Shown in pieces: positions 7,067 to 14,266 of a stretch of DNA of 21,814 nt. The position numbers and the translations under genes were made by a program. The DNA comes from a virus. Each line of letters begins with the position of its first letter. Positions within the stretch are counted from its first letter, which is position 1. The stretch lies in IMG/VR virus record IMGVR_UViG_3300030116_002175, positions 27,231 to 49,044 of that record; one strand, given 5' to 3'. The notes below the pieces were generated by a model. The model had not been told where the DNA came from, searched no databases, and saw only the letters and a program-made list of their open reading frames with translations.

Positions 7067-7962
7067 TAGAAAATTTTTACGAGTGGATAAATGAACGTCA
7101 TTCCATTTATCTCGCTAGAGTTAGGGGGGACAGTCCACCATGGACTGAAGACCCTATTTTGCGTGAATATAAATTTACAAATCCATTTAGGGAAAACGAC
7201 CGTACTACTGTGTGGATGAGGCAAAACTGGACAAAGCCTAATGACAATAAGAAGGCTGGAGAAATAATTTTTAATTGTTGTATGTTCAGAATGATAGGCA
7301 CAATAGAGTTTGCAAATGCTCATGGTTGGGTCAACGCTGATGCACTGGAGTGGGATCCTGATAAAACAGTAGCCTTAATTGAAGATAGATTAAAACAAGG
7401 TTTACGAACATTTACTGGAGCGTATATTATAACTAATCAAGGTATTAAGAAACCAAAGTCGGAGGTAGTTGTATATGAGTTCCTTGTTCCGATATACCAA
7501 AACCAAGTCATGCTTGGGTCGGTGGCAACCGAAAGTCAGTCGCTTCAAGCCTTACACAAAGTGTTGGCTACCTATAAAGGGTGGGGAGGCGGAGGCTTTA
7601 TGTCATACGAAGTCGTTTCCGACCTCAACTACACATCTGTATTGGACAAGGCGAAAGACCGTTTTACTTGGGCAAACGCAGGACCAGGAGCAATGAGGGG
7701 TATTAATAGAATACATGGCTATGACCTAAAAAGAATGCACTCTCAAGAAAGAGCTAACAGATTTATGCAAGACATATTAGCTGAAAAGCATAAGTATCTT
7801 GACATAGAAGTAGTAAATGCTTTTGATGTAGACATGCGAACTATTGAGCATAGCTTGTGTGAGTGGGACAAGTATGAAAGAGTTAGGCTTGGTCAGGGCA
7901 AACCAAGAAGTAAATTTAAAGAAGTAATGTTGCCCATACCGAAAGGACCAGTCAATGAGTAG
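7063..7962 (+). CDS. Alpha-glutamyl/putrescinyl thymine pyrophosphorylase-family protein (amino acid:DNA transferase-like)
   Basis: This encodes a 299-residue protein matching the helical domain family named after 5-hmdU DNA kinases (HMUDK_hel) and the aGPT-PPlase group. Signature stretches are W-T-E-D-P-I-L-R-E-Y-K-F-T-N (about 27-40), R-E-N-D-R-T-T-V-W near 43-51, F-T-G-A-Y-I-I-T near 115, G-P-G-A-M-R-G-I (207-214) and L-C-E-W-D-K-Y-E-R-V-R-L-G (from 265). In phages with hypermodified thymidine, members of this family replace pyrophosphate on activated 5-hydroxymethyluracil in DNA with an amine-bearing group. There is no fused P-loop kinase domain and none elsewhere in this window. It is ATGA-coupled to the zinc-ribbon gene and overlaps the glycosyltransferase gene by 8 bases. 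Confidence 0.8.
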   Translation: MIENFYEWINERHSIYLARVRGDSPPWTEDPILREYKFTNPFRENDRTTVWMRQNWTKPNDNKKAGEIIFNCCMFRMIGTIEFANAHGWVNADALEWDPDKTVALIEDRLKQGLRTFTGAYIITNQGIKKPKSEVVVYEFLVPIYQNQVMLGSVATESQSLQALHKVLATYKGWGGGGFMSYEVVSDLNYTSVLDKAKDRFTWANAGPGAMRGINRIHGYDLKRMHSQERANRFMQDILAEKHKYLDIEVVNAFDVDMRTIEHSLCEWDKYERVRLGQGKPRSKFKEVMLPIPKGPVNE

Positions 7963-8767
7963 CACAATGATCTATATTCCTACACGAGGTAGGATAAGCA
8001 CACAAACAACTTGGCATAGTATAGGCGATTGGGCAAGAGCAAATGCTTGTTTAGTTTGCCCTGAAGATGAAATGAGTTATCATGTTAAGTATGGTAGAAA
8101 CTGTTTATCAAGAGGCGACATTAAGGGCATCAATAATGTACGATCTTTCATAATGCAACATGCAGTAGACAATCAAATTGAAAAAATAATTATGCTTGAT
8201 GATGACTTAATATTTGGTAGAAGAGCAAGTAATGATGCACCTAATCTACGCAAAACAACACAAGAAGAAATGGAACAGTTGTGGCAACGAATGTTTCATT
8301 TACTTGACAGATATGTTCATGTTGGGTTAAGTCCTCGCCAAATGAATGATAAACATTTTCCTGCCGTAACAAAGTATGGCATGAGGATGAACGCAGTACA
8401 TGGTATAAGACCAATGGGTGTAGCTCAATACAATATAAAATACAATGATGTAGAACTTATGGAAGATTATTTTGTGACATTATCTTTATTTGCAAATGGA
8501 GAGCCTAGTGCTACCATAGTAGATTGGACATGGGATCAACGTGGTGGTAGTGGACAAAGCGGAGGGTGTAGTAATTATAGGACACCTGAGTTACAAGAGA
8601 AAGCTAGTTTTAAATTAGCCGAACTGTTTCCTGACTTTGTTAAAGTTGTGGAAAAAGAAACCAAAACTGGTTGGGAAGGAATGAAAAAAAGATATGACGT
8701 TAGAGTACAATGGCGACGAGCGTTTAAGGCAGGATGCCCCAAATTCAATCCAAGTGGAGCTAACTGA
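7955..8767 (+). CDS. GT-A-type glycosyltransferase, TAGT-like (DNA base modification)
   Basis: This encodes a 270-residue protein. It begins with I-Y-I-P-T-R-G-R (6-13), a nucleotide-sugar-binding start typical of the TET-associated glycosyltransferase (TAGT) family. The metal-binding acidic cluster is M-L-D-D-D-L (D82-D84), and a second acidic pair (E170, D171, in L-M-E-D-Y) fits the usual catalytic or substrate region of GT-A enzymes. A glycine-serine-rich loop (R-G-G-S-G-Q-S-G-G) lies near residue 195. TAGTs are predicted to add sugars to hydroxymethylated bases in phage DNA. No TET/JBP oxygenase is in this window, so 5-hydroxymethyluracil would come from the nucleotide pool. The family call is from motif memory; another GT-A family is possible. 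Confidence 0.62.
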   Translation: MSSTMIYIPTRGRISTQTTWHSIGDWARANACLVCPEDEMSYHVKYGRNCLSRGDIKGINNVRSFIMQHAVDNQIEKIIMLDDDLIFGRRASNDAPNLRKTTQEEMEQLWQRMFHLLDRYVHVGLSPRQMNDKHFPAVTKYGMRMNAVHGIRPMGVAQYNIKYNDVELMEDYFVTLSLFANGEPSATIVDWTWDQRGGSGQSGGCSNYRTPELQEKASFKLAELFPDFVKVVEKETKTGWEGMKKRYDVRVQWRRAFKAGCPKFNPSGAN

Positions 8768-9734
8768 AGGTTGTAACCTCGCTTGTTCTTTCTGTGGTAT
8801 ACAACAGATTCGTGACAATGGTGCTGATGGTCCAAGTTGGACTCACGGTAAAAATTCAAAAGAGTATAAGTTTATGACTAAAGAAACTTTGTATTCTATA
8901 ATTAATACAGTCAAAAACAGCAACTGGAATCCTAGGTTTGAGTTTGCAATGCACGGTGAACCTACCATGCACCCTGAGTACAAAGAGTTTATTCATATCG
9001 TGCGAACAAGTTTACCAAAAGCCTCTATCATGATGACAAGTAATGGTGGAGGTTTGCTTGGTGATGTCAATACAAAAGTAAACGAACTTATGGAAGCTGG
9101 ACTTAACATATTATTTTTAGATAATTATGAAAGAATTAGGATAGTGGACAAAATAAAAGAAAAATACAATGGTCCATACAAAGTTGTAGAATATCCACAA
9201 AACCCAGAAGGCAACCCTCACAAACGAAAAAAGCCTCATGAAAAAATTATTGTAGTTGGTGCTGACCTTACTATTGCAACGAGTGGAACACACGCACAAG
9301 TCAGTAACCATGCTGGATCAGCCTTCCCACTAAACCACAAGCAACAAGGAAAAAGATGTGCAAAACCTTTCCGTGAGTTAAGTGTTCGTTGGGACGGTAA
9401 TGTAGCAGTTTGTTGTAATGACTGGACTGGGATTTATAAATGTGGTAATGTAAATGATTATGCAAAAATAGATGACTTATGGAACAATGATGCTTTTTAT
9501 TCTGCAAGAGTAAAACTTTACCACGGACAACGAGACTTCGGTCCATGCAATGGTTGTGATAATACTACTATCCGTAATGGGTTACTGCCTGACCGTATGG
9601 GTAAACAAGACTTACCATTACCTGATAAGACGACTAATTACTTTATTGATAAAGCGTGTGGTGGTAATAGTTATACTAAAGCAGTGAAGCCAGTTTATGA
9701 CTTTATTAACTTGCCCTCTGACAAGTTGATTTAG
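8694..9734 (+). CDS. Radical SAM enzyme with SPASM-like C-terminal cysteine region
   Basis: This encodes a 346-residue protein. The 4Fe-4S/SAM motif is C-N-L-A-C-S-F-C (C27, C31, C34), preceded by S-I-Q-V-E-L-T-E-G. A-M-H-G-E-P-T-M-H-P follows as the usual SAM-ligand strand. The C-terminal part has R-C-A-K-P-F, W-D-G-N-V-A-V-C-C-N-D-W and finally P-C-N-G-C, typical of SPASM or twitch auxiliary iron-sulfur clusters. The ATG at 8694 lies within the end of the glycosyltransferase gene, giving a 74-base overlap; later in-frame starts would cut into the core. Radical SAM enzymes occur in phage thymidine-hypermodification loci, where they rearrange the attached amino acid; that role here is inferred from position. 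Confidence 0.85.
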   Translation: MTLEYNGDERLRQDAPNSIQVELTEGCNLACSFCGIQQIRDNGADGPSWTHGKNSKEYKFMTKETLYSIINTVKNSNWNPRFEFAMHGEPTMHPEYKEFIHIVRTSLPKASIMMTSNGGGLLGDVNTKVNELMEAGLNILFLDNYERIRIVDKIKEKYNGPYKVVEYPQNPEGNPHKRKKPHEKIIVVGADLTIATSGTHAQVSNHAGSAFPLNHKQQGKRCAKPFRELSVRWDGNVAVCCNDWTGIYKCGNVNDYAKIDDLWNNDAFYSARVKLYHGQRDFGPCNGCDNTTIRNGLLPDRMGKQDLPLPDKTTNYFIDKACGGNSYTKAVKPVYDFINLPSDKLI

Positions 9735-9767
9735 TGGTAGGTAGGTTAGGTGCAAAACACAACGCTC

Positions 9768-9784
9768 CGCCCCTCGAGAGGGCG
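9768..9784 (+). other. Short GC-rich hairpin upstream of the TS-family gene
   Basis: CGCCC (9768-9772) pairs with GGGCG (9780-9784), with one more C-G pair and a bulged A around loop TCGA. It is unusually GC-rich for this region and lies 27 bases before the TS-family start. No T run follows, so termination is unlikely. It may mark an mRNA processing or translational control site, or be chance. Confidence 0.25.
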
Positions 9785-9811
9785 TATACAACCTCAAAGA
9801 AAGGGGGACTT

Positions 9812-10807
9812 ATGTTAAAACAACTATCTGGAGTGCATACCTTTGTCGTAGGTAACGTAGCTGAAGCTCTTTACCTTACAATACAATCATTGAAAGAAAG
9901 TGGTATAGAGGTAGAAACTAGGAATGGCTCAGCAAAAGAGTTTCCTATGCCAGTTGCTATCACTTACAATAAACCTTTGGAGAGAGTTATATATTATCCT
10001 GAACGTGATGCTAATCCAGTGTTTCACTTTATGGAATCACTCTGGATGCTAAATGGTAATAATGACCTACAGTCTATTGAGTATTTTAATAAACGTATGC
10101 GTGACTTTAGTGATGATGGTGAGTGGCTACATGGTGCTTATGGTCATAGATGGCGTAGACATTTTGTAATCGACCAACTACAAATTATTATTCGCAGACT
10201 TAAATCTATACCTAATGATAGACGGTCAGTGCTTACCATGTGGGATCCACACGCTGATTTATTAGAACACAATGCTAGAAAAGACTTACCATGTAATACT
10301 CATGTATATTTTACAATAAGAAACAAAAAGTTACATATGACAGTATGTAATAGAAGTAATGATTTGATATGGGGTTGTTGTGGTGCTAATGCTGTGCATA
10401 TGAGTTACTTACAAGAATACGTTGCAACAATGGTTGGTGTAGAGGTAGGGACATACACACAGTTTACACAAAACCTTCATGCTTATAATAGTGTTTTGAA
10501 AACATTAGTAGACATGCAACCAGACTATGATTCTTATGATACACGAGGGTTTGAATATCAAGCACCTTTGATAAATGACAAAGACTTGTTTGATTATGAA
10601 TTACAAGCCTTTATGGATGGAAGCATAAACAGAGATTTTAGAAATAATATTTTTACAGAAGTAGCTCTCCCAATGTTTTGGTTATGGGAAGCATGGAAAA
10701 GTAAAAATCATATGGAGTGCATGACAGCTATATCACAAATACAATCGGATGATTGGCGTTTGGCATGTAGAGAATGGATAGATAGAAGGAGTGATAAATT
10801 AAAATGA
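9812..10807 (+). CDS. Thymidylate synthase family protein (ThyA-type TS or dUMP hydroxymethylase)
   Basis: This encodes a 331-residue enzyme. The ATG at 9812 follows AAAGGGGG; the in-frame start at 9734 would add an unrelated N-terminus. TS landmarks are present: F-H-F-M-E-S-L-W-M-L-N-G (Glu75), D-R-R-S-V (R137-R138), catalytic Cys161 in L-P-C-N-T-H, phosphate-binding R-S-N-D (181-184), the pyrimidine-contacting Asn193 in G-A-N-A-V, and N-L-H-A-Y (221-225). Asn rather than Asp at the base-recognition position points to dUMP rather than dCMP. The G-A-N-A-V-H variant differs from the cellular P-F-N-I-A and resembles phage enzymes. Because it sits with hypermodification genes, it may make 5-hydroxymethyl-dUMP; sequence alone cannot separate the two activities. 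Confidence 0.88.
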   Translation: MLKQLSGVHTFVVGNVAEALYLTIQSLKESGIEVETRNGSAKEFPMPVAITYNKPLERVIYYPERDANPVFHFMESLWMLNGNNDLQSIEYFNKRMRDFSDDGEWLHGAYGHRWRRHFVIDQLQIIIRRLKSIPNDRRSVLTMWDPHADLLEHNARKDLPCNTHVYFTIRNKKLHMTVCNRSNDLIWGCCGANAVHMSYLQEYVATMVGVEVGTYTQFTQNLHAYNSVLKTLVDMQPDYDSYDTRGFEYQAPLINDKDLFDYELQAFMDGSINRDFRNNIFTEVALPMFWLWEAWKSKNHMECMTAISQIQSDDWRLACREWIDRRSDKLK

Positions 10808-10944
10808 CCAATAAACAAATTATAGAAAAAATTAAAAGATGGTTACAAAATAACTTGGAGCATAGGGAACTATCAAACGCAACAAGACACGATAGTAAAC
10901 TTTTATTACAGTACATAGAAAGATTACAAAATGGCAAAAGTTAA
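10804..10944 (+). CDS. Small hypothetical protein (46 aa)
   Basis: The ATG at 10804 overlaps the TS-family stop (ATGA), and the frame stays open to TAA at 10944, 14 bases into the next gene. The peptide is basic and helical (M-T-N-K-Q-I-I-E-K-I-K-R-W, then R-H-D-S-K-L-L-L-Q-Y-I-E-R-L). Without it, the 123 bases between the neighbouring genes would be empty, unlike the rest of this compact stretch. No function is recognised. Confidence 0.6.
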   Translation: MTNKQIIEKIKRWLQNNLEHRELSNATRHDSKLLLQYIERLQNGKS

Positions 10945-11239
10945 ATCAATAATTATACACGAGGTTGGCAACTTATCACATCAAGATGCTGAACAATTAC
11001 ATGTGTCAGAACAATCATATGGTGACAGTTGGCGTAAACGAGGGGGTGTTGGTGCTTTTATGATGTTAGCTCGTAAGTGGGATAGGTTAGAAAAACAAGT
11101 AGAAGAACATGGCTATGATGTATTCAAAGCTATAGAAACAGATACTAGACCTGAAGGTATTATAGATGATATTAGGGATTTAAGGCGTTATCTATTATTA
11201 GTAGATGCTCACATACAAACAAAAGGTGCGAATGAATAA
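10931..11239 (+). CDS. Conserved phage protein, possibly all-alpha nucleotide-modification-associated (Nmad1/MazG-like)
   Basis: This encodes a 102-residue, mostly helical protein with a conserved phage motif, Y-G-D-S-W-R-K-R-G-G-V-G-A-F-M-M-L-A-R-K-W-D-R-L (about 30-53), followed by an acidic helix P-E-G-I-I-D-D-I-R-D-L-R-R-Y. A Y-G-D start, an R-K-W-D-R-L helix and a late D-D-I-x-D-L helix are arranged as in small all-alpha NTP-pyrophosphatase-like proteins linked to nucleotide modification. The family match is uncertain. It lies directly downstream of the TS-family enzyme, which supports a nucleotide-pool role, but this is inference. It overlaps its neighbours on both sides. Confidence 0.6.
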   Translation: MAKVKSIIIHEVGNLSHQDAEQLHVSEQSYGDSWRKRGGVGAFMMLARKWDRLEKQVEEHGYDVFKAIETDTRPEGIIDDIRDLRRYLLLVDAHIQTKGANE

Positions 11240-11408
11240 AGTAACATTAGACTCAAAAGCCATAGCTTACTGCGAAAGCTGTAATGTAAGAATAGAAACA
11301 ACTATGAGAAAATTAAAAAACAAATGGAATATATGTATGAAGTGCAATACTCCAATGAAAGTAAAGGTAATAAAAGATGCAGTTCCCTCTGTTCACGCCA
11401 CCGACTGA
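11232..11408 (+). CDS. Small zinc-ribbon protein (58 aa)
   Basis: The ATG at 11232 overlaps the previous stop by 8 bases. Residues 14-17 are C-E-S-C and a C-M-K-C pair follows about 18 residues later, separated by a basic segment (R-K-L-K-N-K-W), forming a likely single zinc ribbon. Its last 32 bases overlap the DNA polymerase start. It is too small for catalysis; a nucleic-acid or polymerase-accessory role is possible but not shown. Confidence 0.55.
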   Translation: MNKVTLDSKAIAYCESCNVRIETTMRKLKNKWNICMKCNTPMKVKVIKDAVPSVHATD

Positions 11409-13284
11409 ATGGGTTATGCCAGATGGCTACCCAGACTTAACACACGCAAAAGAAGTAGCGATAGATTTAGAAACACGTGATCCTAACTTACTATCACACG
11501 GTAGTGGTTGGGCTAGAGGTGACGGTGAGGTTATAGGTGTAGCAGTATCAGCAGGATCTGACTCATGGTACTTTCCTATACGACACTTCAATGGTGGTAA
11601 CCTAGACCCTAAACAAACTCTGGCTTGGGTAAAAGATTTATGTAGTGTTGACCGTGATTACATTATGCACAATGCTCTGTATGATGCTGGATGGTTGTGG
11701 CGAGAGGGTATAGAAGTAAAGGGCAGGATTATTGATACGATGATTGTAGGTGCGTTACTTGATGAAAACAGATTTAGTTATGCCCTCAACGCTCTTGGCA
11801 GAGATTACTTGAGTGAACGTAAGAACGAGGCTGAATTAAATGAAGCCGCTCAGTCGTTTGGAGTCAACGCAAAAAGCGAGATGTGGAAACTTCCTGCTCA
11901 CTTTGTAGGTGCTTATGCAGAACAAGATGCAAGTTTAACTTTGAGGTTATGGAAACGATTCCAAAGTGAAATGCAAAAAGAAGACATACAAGATATATTT
12001 GATTTAGAAACAAATGTATTAAGAGTTGTATTAGCTATGCGGAAGCAAGGTGTAAGAGTAGATTTAGAAAAAGCTGAACACCTTAAAGTCCAGTTAGAAA
12101 AACAAGAGAAAGAAGTGTTACACTCTGTAGGTGGCAGTGACATTGACATCTGGGCGGCTCAGTCCATTGCGAAAGCGTTTGATAAAGTCGGACTACGTTA
12201 CCCTCGTACACAGAAGATTGATGCTCCAAGTTTCACCAAAAACTTTCTAGCTAACCATGAACATGAATTACCTCGTGCAGTTGTAAGAGCTAGGGAACTT
12301 AATAAAGCTAGAACAACCTTTATTGATACTATACTTAAACATCAACACAATGGTCGTATCTTTGCTGAGGCACACCCACTCCGTAGTGATGGTGGTGGCA
12401 CAGTCACTGGTAGATTTAGTTACACTAATCCTAACTTACAACAAGTTCCAGCTCGTAATGCTGAGATTGGTCCTATGATACGCAGTTTATTTTTACCTGA
12501 AGAAGATAGCTTGTGGGGAGCATTTGATTATAGTAGCCAAGAGCCACGACTCGTTGTTCACTATGCTGGATTGATGAACTTTACGGGAGCACAAAAGTTT
12601 GTTGCTGAGTACCAAAAAGATAGACTTACTGACTTCCATCAGCTCGCGGCAGATATTGTAGGAGTACCACGAAAGCAAGCGAAAGATATAAACTTGGGTC
12701 TATTCTACGGTATGGGCAAGAATAAATTAGCAGAGCAGTTAGGTTTAGAGTATGAAGATGCACAAGAACTGTTCGCTCAATACCATGCTAAAGTTCCTTT
12801 CGTGCAAGAGTTAGCAACATTTGCTATGAATAAAGCAAGTAAGAAAGGTGTAATAAGAACATTACTTGGTCGTAAGTGTAGGTTTGATAAGTGGGAGCCA
12901 AACATGTATGGAACATTTAAGCCTATGTCTTATGAAGATGCGTATGCAGAACATGGTCCAGCGATTAAAAGATGCTTTACTTATAAAGCACTCAACAAAC
13001 TAATACAAGGATCAGCGGCTGATCAAACAAAACAAGCGATGGTAGCCCTACACAAAGAGGGTATTATACCAATGATACAAGTACATGATGAGTTAGATAT
13101 TAGTGTAGGGAGTGAAAAAGAATGCGAAGTAATCACAGAAATAATGCAGGACTGCGTGTCCTTGGAAGTACCGAGCGTGGTAGACGCGGAACTTGGTCCA
13201 AGTTGGGGACAAGCAAAACAAACACTGAGCGACAAACCGTGGACAAGGGGGATAAAAAGTGGACACAGCGAGCAACCAAATTAA
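11377..13284 (+). CDS. polA: Family A DNA polymerase with 3'-5' exonuclease domain
   Basis: This encodes a 635-residue replicative polymerase. The exonuclease domain has D30/E32 (D-L-E-T), H-N-A-L-Y-D (98-103) and Y-A-E-Q-D (D184), so proofreading should work. There is no 5'-3' exonuclease domain, as in T7-type phage polymerases. In the polymerase domain, motif A is D-Y-S-S-Q-E (D384, E389), motif B is R432-x3-K436-x3-L440-G-L-F-Y444-G, and motif C is V-H-D-E (569-572). The residue equivalent to E. coli Phe762 is Leu440. The gene overlaps the zinc-ribbon gene by 32 bases and the HD gene by 26. It is likely the genome replicase working with the primase and helicase encoded upstream. Confidence 0.95.
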   Translation: MQFPLFTPPTEWVMPDGYPDLTHAKEVAIDLETRDPNLLSHGSGWARGDGEVIGVAVSAGSDSWYFPIRHFNGGNLDPKQTLAWVKDLCSVDRDYIMHNALYDAGWLWREGIEVKGRIIDTMIVGALLDENRFSYALNALGRDYLSERKNEAELNEAAQSFGVNAKSEMWKLPAHFVGAYAEQDASLTLRLWKRFQSEMQKEDIQDIFDLETNVLRVVLAMRKQGVRVDLEKAEHLKVQLEKQEKEVLHSVGGSDIDIWAAQSIAKAFDKVGLRYPRTQKIDAPSFTKNFLANHEHELPRAVVRARELNKARTTFIDTILKHQHNGRIFAEAHPLRSDGGGTVTGRFSYTNPNLQQVPARNAEIGPMIRSLFLPEEDSLWGAFDYSSQEPRLVVHYAGLMNFTGAQKFVAEYQKDRLTDFHQLAADIVGVPRKQAKDINLGLFYGMGKNKLAEQLGLEYEDAQELFAQYHAKVPFVQELATFAMNKASKKGVIRTLLGRKCRFDKWEPNMYGTFKPMSYEDAYAEHGPAIKRCFTYKALNKLIQGSAADQTKQAMVALHKEGIIPMIQVHDELDISVGSEKECEVITEIMQDCVSLEVPSVVDAELGPSWGQAKQTLSDKPWTRGIKSGHSEQPN

Positions 13285-13780
13285 CTACGAAAAGTTAGAA
13301 ACTATATATGACGCACAATTTATTAATAGATATCACACTGTACCACTTGGCGGATTGAGACAAACAGTGGGTGCTCATTCATACGCAGTTGTAGTTTTAC
13401 TTGACCAGTTGTGGGATAATTGTTCTAAGAATTTATTACTATCAGCCCTTTACCATGATGTGCCAGAAATAGTTCTTGGTGATATTCCTGCGACTGCAAA
13501 GTGGTCATATCCTGATGTGCAAAAAGTATTTAAAAAAGCAGAACAAAAAGTTATGAAAGATCTTGATATAGATTTTGTTCTTACAGACCGTGAACTCAAT
13601 AGGTTAAAGATGGCAGATATGTTGGAGTTAGTCATGTATTGCCACAAACTAAACGATAGTAACCCTCGCATGAAACTTATTATGCAGACTGGTGTGAATT
13701 ACCTTATGGACAATTACTCTCAGCTTCCTGATTTTAATCCAGTAAAACAAGTACTTAGAAAATTAAATTTAGTCTTATGA
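13259..13780 (+). CDS. HD-domain 5'-deoxynucleotidase-like hydrolase (YfbR family)
   Basis: This encodes a 173-residue protein with a GTG start supported by AGGGGG at 13246-13251, inside the end of the polymerase gene. The HD metal-site residues are visible: H40 (G-A-H-S-Y), H66-D67 (A-L-Y-H-D), the following E-I-V-L-G-D-I-P, and D120 (K-M-A-D-M-L-E-L). The pattern matches YfbR-like enzymes, which dephosphorylate dNMPs, and related phage HD triphosphatases. Position beside PolA and downstream of the TS-family enzyme suggests control of the deoxynucleotide pool, for example removal of dTMP if the DNA carries a modified thymidine. Substrate cannot be read from sequence. Confidence 0.82.
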   Translation: MDTASNQINYEKLETIYDAQFINRYHTVPLGGLRQTVGAHSYAVVVLLDQLWDNCSKNLLLSALYHDVPEIVLGDIPATAKWSYPDVQKVFKKAEQKVMKDLDIDFVLTDRELNRLKMADMLELVMYCHKLNDSNPRMKLIMQTGVNYLMDNYSQLPDFNPVKQVLRKLNLVL

Positions 13781-13791
13781 CTACATAGGGG

Positions 13792-13817
13792 TTTACACTG
13801 ACCATCTATTGTATAAT
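13792..13817 (+). promoter_or_regulatory. Candidate promoter for the 13846 operon
   Basis: A perfect TATAAT (13812-13817) lies in the gap after the HD gene, 29 bases before the next ATG. TTTACA (13792-13797) is 14 bases upstream, shorter than ideal. TAGGGGTTTACA (13786-13797) recurs at 21099-21110 in another gap. Confidence 0.42.
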
Positions 13818-13845
13818 ACTATTATTATAACAAAAGGAGGTTATA

Positions 13846-14037
13846 ATGTACAAAATACAATTAAAAGATGAAAGTATGAGTGCTTACACGCCACACTTTG
13901 CTGACAGAACATTCAAGTCACCTAGTGATGCTAACAGTTTTTTATACAGTGAGTACTTAGATGATTCCTTTCATCGCAAAGTCAAGCTTGACTTGGTTGA
14001 CTTTATCAATTTATTTAACATAGTTAAGGTCAAGTAA
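13846..14037 (+). CDS. Small hypothetical protein (63 aa)
   Basis: The ATG follows AAAGGAGG (13833-13840), a near-perfect ribosome site. The sequence is mixed, with a beta-like N-terminus (Y-K-I-Q-L-K-D), an S-P-S-D-A-N-S-F helix and a hydrophobic tail (L-D-L-V-D-F-I-N-L-F-N-I-V). Not recognised. It is the first gene after the 13792-13817 promoter and one base upstream of the next ATG. Confidence 0.6.
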   Translation: MYKIQLKDESMSAYTPHFADRTFKSPSDANSFLYSEYLDDSFHRKVKLDLVDFINLFNIVKVK

Positions 14038-14038
14038 T

Positions 14039-14266
14039 ATGTCAGGTGTTGAACAGTATGAAGACTACTTACGCAGTCACATTGTAAAATATAGTGTGAC
14101 TGAGTTTTTGGGTAGAGGTAAGTATAAAAAGACTTACTTTAATTTAAATGAAGGCTACAAAGCTCAGCAGTATGCTGACATGCTCAGGGAACAAGGTGCT
14201 CGTGTTATGCTTTACGGTGTATCACAGCCACCTGACCGTGCCGTACCAATATCGGTGACGCTATGA
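14039..14266 (+). CDS. Small hypothetical protein (75 aa)
   Basis: The protein begins M-S-G-V-E-Q-Y-E-D-Y and has a beta strand followed by a helix (G-Y-K-A-Q-Q-Y-A-D-M-L-R-E-Q-G-A-R-V-M-L-Y), an alpha/beta pattern seen in small phage proteins. No clear ribosome site precedes it, consistent with coupling to the gene ending one base before. It ends in an ATGA overlap. No function recognised. Confidence 0.58.
   Translation: MSGVEQYEDYLRSHIVKYSVTEFLGRGKYKKTYFNLNEGYKAQQYADMLREQGARVMLYGVSQPPDRAVPISVTL

Noticed and set aside
11377-13780. PolA next to an HD hydrolase as a sign of a 2-aminoadenine (Z) genome.
   Set aside because: No PurZ-like gene is visible, and the neighbouring modification genes point to thymidine instead.
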